From positions 1 to 14,771 of the forward strand of contig JAMOBI010000134.1 in assembly GCA_039908105.1 (NCBI GenBank): a DNA stretch of 14,771 nt, written 5' to 3'. Below the pieces are notes generated by a model. That model searched no databases and was not told where the DNA came from. It worked only from the letters and a program-made list of their open reading frames with translations. A program made the position numbers and the translations under genes. Source of the stretch: Magnetaquiglobus sp039908105 (GTDB lineage Bacteria > Pseudomonadota > Magnetococcia > Magnetococcales > Magnetaquicoccaceae). Positions 5,991 through 12,233 of the stretch are shown here, piece after piece; the stretch's first letter is position 1; every line of letters starts with the position of its first letter.

Positions 5991-8702
5991 ATGAGTTTGT
6001 TACGCATCGTGTTGATCTTGTTGTTCTCCGTTTCGTGTGCGGAAGCGGGTCCGTTGGGCAGGGGTGGAGCGGCGCGTTCCGGAGATGGGGCTGGGCCCGG
6101 CATGGGTGCGCCTGTGCCTCCCCCGGTGCAATCTCCGGCAGCGGATGCGGCGAATGCAGGAAGAAGTGGCGCCACGTCGTCCGCAGAAACCACCACCGTG
6201 ACCAGGGGATCCTCCTCCAAAGCTTCGGATGCGACCTCTGCGGGCGTGATGCCAGGTCCGGGTGATCGCGTCACCATGGATTTCCAGGGGGTTGAACTCT
6301 CCCAGGTGGTGCGGTTTGTTGCCGAGATGACCGGCAAGAACTATGTGCTGGATCCCGGATTGAAGGGCAAGGTGACGGTGGTGACCCCCACGCCGGTTTC
6401 GGTCGGCGAGGCGGAGAAGATCTTTGAATCGATTTTGAGCGTGCACGAATTGACCGTGGTCGAGCGTGACGGGGCTTTCAAGATCGTGCCGTTGAAGTCC
6501 GGAGTGGCTGAAGGCGGCACGCCGGTATTGCAACCGTTGCCGACACCTCCCAAGGAGGAGATGGTTTTAAGTCGTCTGGTGCGCTTGCAGTTCGTGGATG
6601 CCAACTCCATGGCCGCGACCTTGAAGCCGCTGTTGCACCCCTGGGGATCGCTGGCTGCCCATGTGCCGACCAATGCGCTGGTGGTGACCGATGCCGCAGT
6701 GGTGGTCAACAAGCTGGTCATCCTGATTGAGGCGATGGATGTGCCGGTCGGATTGGCCGAGCGTCGTCTATTTCGTCTGCGTCATGCTTCGGCAACAGCG
6801 GTCGAAAAGCTGGTGAATTCGATTTATACCGATTTCAACACCCGGCGTCGCAAGGAGGATGTCGGGGTGAAGGTGTTCGGGGATGCGCGCAGCAATATTC
6901 TCGTCGTGGTGTGCCCCAAGGAGCAGGTGAAGGAGATCGAAAACCTGGTCGCCGGTTTGGATCATCCGGTGGTCTCGACCTCCGGGAATCTCCATCTTTA
7001 CTATCCACGCAACAGCGAGGCCGAAGCGATCGCCAAGGTGTTGACCAGTTTGATGGGCACCTCGAATGCGGCGAAGGCGGGCGGCGAGGAGTTGAAACCT
7101 TTGGAGTTCATGCGTTCGGTGAACGTGGTGGGCGAGAAATCGACCAATACGCTGGTGATCGCTGCCACACCCGAGGATTATCGCACCTTGCTGCCGATCA
7201 TCCAGGGCTTGGACAAGCGACGTTTGCAGGTGCATGTCGAGGCGTTGATCATCGAGGTGACTGCCGAGCGCGCGGCTGAATTCGGTGTGGAGTGGCGGTT
7301 CGGCAATATTCCGACCACACCTGGCAGTAAGGCTGTTACCGGTTTTGGGGGATCTTCCTTCGGCGAGGCCATCACCAATCCGCTGGACATGGGCAATGGC
7401 ATGGCCCTGGGGTTGATGAAGGGGACGATCACCTGGGGTACGACCACGGTGCCGAACATTCCGGCCTTGATCAAGGCGTTCCAGTCGGAAGGGGATGTGA
7501 ACATTCTCGCCACCCCCAACATCGTCACCATGGACGGTATCGAGTCGGAGATCATCGTTGGTCAGAACATTCCGATCGTCTCGGGCACCACCACGTCGAC
7601 CGCTGCCACGGCCACCACCACGCCGGGTGTCACCTCGCAGACCGTGGAGCGCAAGGATGTGGGGTTGACCTTGCGGGTGACGCCACGGATCATCGAGGAT
7701 GAGTGGCTGGAGATGAAGATCTATCAGGAGCAGTCCAGCATCACCCCGAAGAGCATGGATCAGTTGAATGCCGGCACTCTGGGCAGCAGTGTGGTGACCA
7801 ACAAGCGTTCCATCAAGACCACGGTGAATCTGAAAAGCGGCAATACCATCGTGCTCGGCGGTCTGATCAAGGAGGAGCAGAGCGATCAGGTGGGCATGGT
7901 GCCTTGTTTGGGTGGTGTTTCCGGGGTGGGTGAGTTGTTCAAGAAGACCAGCCGGTCGCGCAACAAATCCAATCTGATGGTGTTCATTCGACCGGTGATC
8001 ACCAATCAGTTCGATGAGTTGGTGAAGATCTCCTCCGACAAGTATCAGGCTGCGCGTGAGATTTGGGGCGCGGCAGAGTCAAAGGGGTCGGATGTGATCC
8101 GGACGTTGCCCCCGTCGACGCTGCCGGAGTTTGACCGGATTCTGCCGTATGTGCCGCCCAAGGAGGAGGATAAGGCTGGGCAGAGGGGTGAAATCGATGC
8201 GAAACCGGTTCATGATGACAAGAAACCGGTTCACAAAACAGAGTCAACGGTTCGGCCAGAGGATGCGCCGCTCAAGCGCGCCCCGGCGGTGAAAAAGGAG
8301 GAGCTGCCGGAGAAGCGGTCGAGCGTGAAGAAGGAGGATTTGTCGGAGAAGCGGTCGGTGGTCAAGCCGGTCAAGGCTGAGCCGAGTGCCGCAGCAGTCG
8401 AATCTGCTGTTGAGGGGGCCGGTGATGTGCCGGTGGCGCGGGCGGTGGATGGGTACGCGTTACAGGTCGAGTATGGTGATAATCTGGAAGGGGCTCGGGA
8501 GACGGCGGGCAAGTGGATCGCCAAGGGGTATGCGGCCAGTGTGGTGCGTGAGTTGGATCGCGATGGCAAGCCGCGTTATTCGGTGCGAATTGGTCATTAT
8601 GCGGCAGAGAAGGATGCCCAGCGTGCGGCCTCTGAGTTCAAGAAGAAGGAAGGCAAGAGCGTCTATCCGATTCGGTGGAGACCGGCGATCGAGGGGAATT
8701 GA
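5991..8702 (+). CDS. gspD: Type II secretion system secretin GspD with C-terminal SPOR domain
   Basis: Outer-membrane secretin pore of the T2SS. The ATG at 5991 is chosen over TTG 5949 because it is preceded by GGAAG at 5979-5983 and opens a good signal peptide (MSLLRIVLILLFSVSCAEA, then G). The protein has 903 residues. In order: a low-complexity linker (21-90), N0 (about 94-165, VTMDFQGVELSQVVRFVAEM), N1 (193-255), N2 (256-330) and N3 (332-435). The secretin core (about 411-670) contains NILATPNIVTMDGIESEI, VGLTLRVTPRI, NTIVLGGLI and NLMVFIRPVI. The usual VPxLGDIPxLGxLF signature reads VPCLGGVSGVGELF. A Lys/Glu/Pro-rich linker (about 690-815) has a 12-residue tandem repeat. A SPOR-like domain (about 821-898) then contains GYALQVEYGDN, YSVRIGHYAAEKDAQRAASE and IRWRP. 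SPOR domains in other proteins bind glycan strands lacking stem peptides. A SPOR tail on GspD is unusual; usual GspD is 600-700 residues. Confidence 0.93.
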   Translation: MSLLRIVLILLFSVSCAEAGPLGRGGAARSGDGAGPGMGAPVPPPVQSPAADAANAGRSGATSSAETTTVTRGSSSKASDATSAGVMPGPGDRVTMDFQGVELSQVVRFVAEMTGKNYVLDPGLKGKVTVVTPTPVSVGEAEKIFESILSVHELTVVERDGAFKIVPLKSGVAEGGTPVLQPLPTPPKEEMVLSRLVRLQFVDANSMAATLKPLLHPWGSLAAHVPTNALVVTDAAVVVNKLVILIEAMDVPVGLAERRLFRLRHASATAVEKLVNSIYTDFNTRRRKEDVGVKVFGDARSNILVVVCPKEQVKEIENLVAGLDHPVVSTSGNLHLYYPRNSEAEAIAKVLTSLMGTSNAAKAGGEELKPLEFMRSVNVVGEKSTNTLVIAATPEDYRTLLPIIQGLDKRRLQVHVEALIIEVTAERAAEFGVEWRFGNIPTTPGSKAVTGFGGSSFGEAITNPLDMGNGMALGLMKGTITWGTTTVPNIPALIKAFQSEGDVNILATPNIVTMDGIESEIIVGQNIPIVSGTTTSTAATATTTPGVTSQTVERKDVGLTLRVTPRIIEDEWLEMKIYQEQSSITPKSMDQLNAGTLGSSVVTNKRSIKTTVNLKSGNTIVLGGLIKEEQSDQVGMVPCLGGVSGVGELFKKTSRSRNKSNLMVFIRPVITNQFDELVKISSDKYQAAREIWGAAESKGSDVIRTLPPSTLPEFDRILPYVPPKEEDKAGQRGEIDAKPVHDDKKPVHKTESTVRPEDAPLKRAPAVKKEELPEKRSSVKKEDLSEKRSVVKPVKAEPSAAAVESAVEGAGDVPVARAVDGYALQVEYGDNLEGARETAGKWIAKGYAASVVRELDRDGKPRYSVRIGHYAAEKDAQRAASEFKKKEGKSVYPIRWRPAIEGN
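8289..8360 (+). repeat. Tandem 36-bp repeat in the GspD linker
   Basis: Two in-frame copies, 8289-8324 (VKKEELPEKRSS) and 8325-8360 (VKKEDLSEKRSV). Together with KPVHDDKKPVHK upstream they make a charged, probably flexible tether between the secretin core and the SPOR domain. Confidence 0.85.
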
Positions 8703-8735
8703 GGTGGTGGGGTGGATTTTGGTGCTGCCTTTACG

Positions 8736-8771
8736 AAACCGCACACAGCTTGGGATGAGTAGCTTTTACTG
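8736..8771 (+). repeat. Direct repeat downstream of gspD, copy 1
   Basis: AAACCGCAC, a variable spacer, then TTGGGATGAGTAGCTTTT. A related copy is at 9203-9235 (AAACTGCAC, spacer, TTGGGATGCGTAGTTTT). The first 27 bases match at 20 positions. Origin unknown; no coding potential seen. Confidence 0.6.
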
Positions 8772-8788
8772 GTGAAAAAAAGAGAGGG

Positions 8789-8830
8789 TCTGGGAGATTC
8801 ATCTCCCAGGGTTTTGACTTTGACTTTAGC
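8789..8830 (+). terminator. Terminator of gspC-gspD / left boundary of the repeat island
   Basis: An 8-bp perfect stem (8790-8797 with 8802-8809) and a 4-base loop TTCA are followed by ggttttgactttgacttt. It sits 87 bases after the gspD stop and has the form of a rho-independent terminator, although the T-tract is interrupted. The same T-rich tail is found, inverted, at the other end of the island. Confidence 0.65.
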
Positions 8831-8888
8831 GCGCTCTTCAAAAGAAGCATTTTTCGCGCCTTTTGCGAAAAATGCGCTGCGCGCCGCC
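8810..8888 (+). repeat. Inverted repeat, left arm of the gspD-gspE island
   Basis: Reads GGTTTTGACTTTGACTTT, then GCGCGCTCTTCAAAAGAAGC, a spacer and GCGAAAAATGCGC. The reverse complement of 9291-9366 carries the same elements in the same order with single-base differences and a shorter spacer (7 against 16 bases). Inside this arm is an additional 11-bp perfect hairpin (8847-8857 with 8865-8875, loop gcctttt) that the right arm lacks. Confidence 0.8.
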
Positions 8889-8942
8889 AAGGCTTGCGGG
8901 ATTGTTTTGCGTCTTTTGCAAAACAATCCCGCAAGCCTTGGC
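8886..8942. repeat. Perfect palindrome 1 (25-bp arms)
   Basis: Arms 8886-8910 and 8918-8942 are exactly complementary over 25 bases, loop gtctttt. It directly follows and slightly overlaps an anchor copy (8865-8888). The loop-proximal part (GTTTTGC / GCAAAAC) is shared with palindrome 2, but the outer arm is not. Confidence 0.9.
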
Positions 8943-9083
8943 CCAAGAACAAAGCCGCGTGACAGAGGTTTTAAGGTTGAGTGACTGGCGTGCCAGACCA
9001 CCGCAATCAGTCAAATCAGCTTGGTTGATCCGCTAAGTTAACGTAAGGCACCACCGAAAAATGCGCCGCGCGCCGCCTTGGTT

Positions 9084-9125
9084 TTTTCGGATACGTTTTG
9101 CGCTTTTGCAAAACGTATCCGAAAA
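9084..9125. repeat. Perfect palindrome 2 (18-bp arms)
   Basis: Arms 9084-9101 and 9108-9125 are exactly complementary over 18 bases, loop gctttt. It lies 6 bases after an anchor copy (9054-9077, 23 of 24 bases as in the first anchor apart from position 13). The outer arm (TTTTCGGATAC) is unrelated to palindromes 1 and 3. Confidence 0.9.
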
Positions 9126-9133
9126 GAGCATGG

Positions 9134-9220
9134 CCAAAACAGGTCGCGGCAGGCGGCTTTGTCATGACCCCATGGGCGAGGTCAAGAACTTAAACCACAC
9201 CTAAACTGCACCTGTTTTGG
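9134..9220. repeat. Spaced 11-bp inverted repeat
   Basis: CCAAAACAGGT at 9134-9144 and its exact complement at 9210-9220, 65 bases apart, enclose a stretch with no recognisable gene. It could close a larger folded structure between palindromes 2 and 3. Confidence 0.55.
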
Positions 9221-9235
9221 GATGCGTAGTTTTCT
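9203..9235 (+). repeat. Direct repeat downstream of gspD, copy 2
   Basis: Second copy of the element at 8736-8771, same orientation, with the AAAC.GCAC and TTGGGATG.GTAG blocks kept and the 5 bases between them changed. Confidence 0.6.
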
Positions 9236-9254
9236 GCAAGGCCGCGTGCAAAAT

Positions 9255-9291
9255 GCGAGCATCGTTTCCAAAAAACGGAAACGATGCTCGC
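9255..9291. repeat. Perfect palindrome 3 (15-bp arms)
   Basis: Arms 9255-9269 and 9277-9291 are exactly complementary over 15 bases, loop aaaaaac. The anchor is on the other side and inverted (9295-9318), so this unit points opposite to units 1 and 2. Arm sequence GCGAGCATCGTTTCC is unrelated to the other two. Confidence 0.9.
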
Positions 9292-9366
9292 GAAGGCCGC
9301 GCGCGGCGCATTTTTCGCAAAAACCGCTTCTTTTGAAGAGCGCGCGAAAGTCAAAGGCAAAACCTT
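9291..9366 (-). repeat. Inverted repeat, right arm of the gspD-gspE island
   Basis: Reverse complement of the left arm at 8810-8888: anchor, GAAGC/CTCTTC hairpin block, then TTTGACTTT and GGTTTTG blocks read on the minus strand. Together the arms bracket about 400 bases. Confidence 0.8.
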
Positions 9367-9411
9367 GGGGACTCCGTCCCCAAACCCCTGCCGGGGACCT
9401 TCGGTCCCCGG
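9365..9411. terminator. Tandem GC-rich hairpins upstream of gspE
   Basis: Stem 1: 9365-9372 with 9376-9383, loop tcc. Stem 2: 9391-9399 with 9403-9411, loop ttc. On the minus strand stem 1 is followed by ggttttgcctttgacttt, so it would work as a terminator there, mirroring the one at 8789-8830. On the plus strand no T-tract follows. Confidence 0.55.
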
Positions 9412-9465
9412 ACCCCTGTAATAGTACGATCCCGAATGGCTACGGGATCTTTATCGGTGGGTTTG

Positions 9466-10995
9466 ATGAACAGACCAGAAACCCCGTCCGAACGTCTTTC
9501 TCCCGCCATCGCCCGCTCGCTCCCCTTTGCCGTGGCCAAACGCTCCCTGTTTCTGCCGGCCTGGAAGACGGAAAACGGACGTCTGGAGGTGTGGATCACC
9601 ACACAGACCGACCCCTACGCCCTCGATCAGTACCGCCTCGGCATCGACGAGCCGATCAAACCGATCCAGGTTCCCAAGGATCAACTGCTCGATGCCCTGC
9701 AACGGGTGCATCAGGAGCACGGCATCGCGGTCGAAAACGTGCTCGACGAGCTGCCGCCTTCGATGCTCGCCAGCCAATTGGCGGAAAAACCGGATCTTTT
9801 GGAGTCGGATGACGATGCCCCGATCATCCAGTTGGTCAACTCGCTGATCATCCAGGCGCTGCGCAACCGTGCCTCGGATATCCACATCGAACCGTTCGAG
9901 AACAACCTGATTGTCCGCTTCCGGGTCGATGGTCTGCTGCACGAGGCGCTGCGTCCCCCAAAACCGGTGCAGGCGCCGCTCATGTCGCGCATCAAGGTGA
10001 TGGCCGGATTGAATATCGCCGAGAAACGACTGCCGCAGGATGGGGCATTGCGTGTGCAGGTGGCAAGCCAGGATATCGACGTGCGCGTATCGGTGCTGCC
10101 GGGCCATTACGGCGAACGGCTGGTGATGCGTCTGTTGGAAAAACAGGGCGAGCGGACCGGTCTGGCCGAGCTGGGCCTGACCGCGTTGCAAATGGGCTGG
10201 ATTCAAACCCGCATGACCGCCAGTCACGGCATCATGCTGGTCACCGGACCGACCGGCAGCGGCAAGAGCACGACGCTCTACTCGATCCTCTCCGCGATCA
10301 ATACCTCGGAGAAGAACATCATCACCATCGAGGATCCGATCGAATATTCGCTGGTCGGCGTGGGCCAGATCCAGGTGGCCCCGAAGATCGGTTTGACCTT
10401 TGCTTCGGGATTGCGTTCGATTTTGCGTCAGGATCCGGATGTGATCATGGTGGGCGAGATCCGCGACCTGGAGACCGCCGAAATCGCCATTCAGGCGAGC
10501 CTCACCGGCCATCTGGTCTTCTCCACCCTGCACACCAACGACAGCGTGGGGGCGGTGGTCCGTCTGGTCAACATGGGGATCGAACCGTTTCTGGTCAGCT
10601 CATCGGTGGACGGGGTGGTGGCGCAACGGCTGGTGCGTCGACTCTGCGAGCACTGCAAGGAGCTGTTCACCCCGGATGAGGTTTTGTTGCGCGCCAGCTG
10701 TGGTGAAAGTCATGCCATTTTGCCGCCGGCTGTTCGGTTCTACCGGCCCAAAGGGTGTTCGCACTGCATGGGAACCGGCTATCTGGGCCGTACTGCGGTA
10801 TTCGAGTTGTTGACCATGAGTTCGGCGATCCGTGCTTTGGTCGATCGGCGCGCCTCGGACTTGGAGCTGCATCGCATGGCGCGTGAAGAGGGGATGACCT
10901 CGCTGCGCGAGGCGGGACTGCTCAAGGCTGCGGAAGGGATCACCAGCTTAGAGGAGGTGTTTCGCGTCACCCAGGAGCGCGGTGAGGTGGTCTGA
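9466..10995 (+). CDS. gspE: Type II secretion system ATPase GspE
   Basis: Cytoplasmic hexameric ATPase that powers pseudopilus assembly; works with GspF and GspL. From ATG 9466 it has 509 residues, normal for the family. The N-terminal domain (about 10-120) contains SLPFAVAKRSLFLPAW. The ATPase part includes SDIHIEPFENNLIVRFRVDG, the Walker A box GPTGSGKST (from residue 261), the Asp box IITIEDPIEY, the Walker B region DPDVIMVGEIRD (323-334) and the His box GHLVFSTLHTNDS. A four-Cys zinc motif is complete (C394, C397, C431, C434). ATG 9436 is a possible upstream start, but 9466 has GGTGGG just before it while 9436 has no ribosome binding site and adjoins the repeat hairpins. It overlaps gspF by one base, so the two are translationally coupled. 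All catalytic motifs look intact. PilB-type ATPases are similar, but the gspC-gspD neighbours favour GspE. Confidence 0.93.
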   Translation: MNRPETPSERLSPAIARSLPFAVAKRSLFLPAWKTENGRLEVWITTQTDPYALDQYRLGIDEPIKPIQVPKDQLLDALQRVHQEHGIAVENVLDELPPSMLASQLAEKPDLLESDDDAPIIQLVNSLIIQALRNRASDIHIEPFENNLIVRFRVDGLLHEALRPPKPVQAPLMSRIKVMAGLNIAEKRLPQDGALRVQVASQDIDVRVSVLPGHYGERLVMRLLEKQGERTGLAELGLTALQMGWIQTRMTASHGIMLVTGPTGSGKSTTLYSILSAINTSEKNIITIEDPIEYSLVGVGQIQVAPKIGLTFASGLRSILRQDPDVIMVGEIRDLETAEIAIQASLTGHLVFSTLHTNDSVGAVVRLVNMGIEPFLVSSSVDGVVAQRLVRRLCEHCKELFTPDEVLLRASCGESHAILPPAVRFYRPKGCSHCMGTGYLGRTAVFELLTMSSAIRALVDRRASDLELHRMAREEGMTSLREAGLLKAAEGITSLEEVFRVTQERGEVV

Positions 10996-12233
10996 TGGCG
11001 GTTTTTCGTTACGAAGGGATGCGCGCGGGCGGTGGACGCAAGGTCAAGGGGGTGCTCGATGCCGACTCGGAACGCGACGCGCGCCGTTTGTTGAAACAAC
11101 AAGAAATTTATCCAACCCTTCTGGAACGGCTCGAAGGGGGGGAGGCACCCCAACGCACGGCAAAACGCTGGTTCTGGAAATCGCGTGCGCCATTGCCCTC
11201 GATGCGCGAGCGGATTGTCTTTACCCGACAGATGGCCACTCTTTTGGCGGCTGGTTTTCCGGTGATGGAGGTGTTGAGCAGTGTGGAGGAGCAGATCCGC
11301 ACCGGTCCGTTTCGCGAGGTGGTGGCGACGATTCGCAACGACGTGGGGGAGGGGTTGTCTTTATCCGAGGCGCTGGCCCGACACGAGCGCATTTTTCCGC
11401 CCCTGTATGTCAGTCTGGTGCGTGCGGGTGAACGGGGCGGAGGCGGGGCGTTGGATATCGTCTTCGAGCGTCTGGCCCAGGTCATGGAGGAGGAGCGGCG
11501 CATTCGCGGACGGTTGATCAGCGCCATGATCTACCCGTCGGTCATGGCCATCGTGGGTGTCATGATTCTGGTGTTTCTGGTGACCGTGGTGGTGCCCAGG
11601 GTGACGGTGGTCTTCAAGGAGACGCAACAATCCTTGCCGATGGTCACGCGGTCGCTGTTGGCGATCAGCGATTATGTGCGTGATTGGGGGGTGTGGAGCG
11701 GGATGGCTCTGCTGGTGGCGATCGTGCTGTTTGCCGCGTGGGCCCGTTCGGCCAAGGGGCGTCCCAAGGTGGAGCGCTGGTGGTGGCGGTTGCCTCTGCT
11801 CGGGGAGTTGTTGTCGATGGTGGCGACCATGCGGGTGTGCCAACTGCTTGGCTTGCTGTTGAAAAGTGGTGTGCCGGTGATCGGCAGTCTGCAGGTGACC
11901 TCGGATGCGACTGGTTTTGTCACGGTACGGAATGGTATCCTGGAGGTGGCCAAGGCGGTGGAGCGCGGGGATTCGCTGGCCGATGCCCTGGAGCGTACCG
12001 GTCATTTTCAAGGGTTGGCGATTCGTATGATCAAGGCCGGAGAGCGATCCGGAAGTCTGGAGGGGATGTTGGAGCGGGCGGCGCGGTTGCATCGTGAAGA
12101 GATCGAACAGACGTTGGAACGGTTGATGCATCTGGTGGAACCAGTGATCATTCTGATCATGGGAAGTGTCGTCGGTTATGTGGTCGTGGCGGTGTTGTTG
12201 CCCATTTTCGAGATGAACCAGTTCATTAAATGA
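10995..12233 (+). CDS. gspF: Type II secretion system inner-membrane protein GspF
   Basis: Polytopic platform protein that contacts GspE and GspL and guides pseudopilin assembly. It has 412 residues, close to the usual 400. The N-terminal stretch FRYEGMRAGGGRKVKGVLDADS is family-typical. Two T2SSF four-helix domains follow: about 70-170 (FTRQMATLLAAGFPVMEVL, LVRAGERGG) and about 275-380 (LLGLLLKSGVPVIGSL, MIKAGERSGSLEGML). Membrane segments lie at about 173-200 (MIYPSVMAIVGVMILVFLVT), about 235-252 and about 382-405 (VIILIMGSVVGYVVVAVLLP). The ATG shares its A with the gspE stop (TGATG) and has GAGGTGG at 10983-10989 as ribosome binding site. The stop overlaps the start of the next gene (ATGA), so gspE, gspF and that gene form one operon. 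Confidence 0.94.
   Translation: MAVFRYEGMRAGGGRKVKGVLDADSERDARRLLKQQEIYPTLLERLEGGEAPQRTAKRWFWKSRAPLPSMRERIVFTRQMATLLAAGFPVMEVLSSVEEQIRTGPFREVVATIRNDVGEGLSLSEALARHERIFPPLYVSLVRAGERGGGGALDIVFERLAQVMEEERRIRGRLISAMIYPSVMAIVGVMILVFLVTVVVPRVTVVFKETQQSLPMVTRSLLAISDYVRDWGVWSGMALLVAIVLFAAWARSAKGRPKVERWWWRLPLLGELLSMVATMRVCQLLGLLLKSGVPVIGSLQVTSDATGFVTVRNGILEVAKAVERGDSLADALERTGHFQGLAIRMIKAGERSGSLEGMLERAARLHREEIEQTLERLMHLVEPVIILIMGSVVGYVVVAVLLPIFEMNQFIK

Larger units (their letters stand above)
8703..9465. other. Non-coding, repeat-rich island between gspD and gspE
   Basis: About 760 bases with no credible gene. Short open frames here (for example 8772-8984 and the start of 9222-9812) merely translate the palindromes and repeats and show no protein-like conservation pattern. 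The contents are the terminators, inverted and direct repeats and three palindromes listed separately. I see no clear promoter for gspE, no tRNA and no transposase. Stretch 8943-9053 holds only a small hairpin (ctggcgtgccag at about 8985-8996) and a GTTAAC. Confidence 0.75.

Noticed and set aside
8772..8984. 70-residue plus-strand open frame after gspD
   Set aside because: It translates the terminator, inverted repeat and palindrome 1. The sequence is dictated by the repeats; no ribosome binding site and no domain pattern.
8663..9001. 112-residue minus-strand open frame over the island
   Set aside because: It covers the end of gspD and the left inverted repeat; no independent coding signal.
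8847..9320. CRISPR array
   Set aside because: Repeats are too few, unevenly spaced and in both orientations, and what lies beside them is palindromic rather than spacer-like.
8703..9465. Insertion sequence
   Set aside because: Inverted repeats are present but there is no transposase frame and I could not identify a target duplication. At most a non-autonomous element.
9222..9812. 196-residue open frame overlapping the start of gspE
   Set aside because: The first part is repeat sequence and the rest is out-of-frame gspE.
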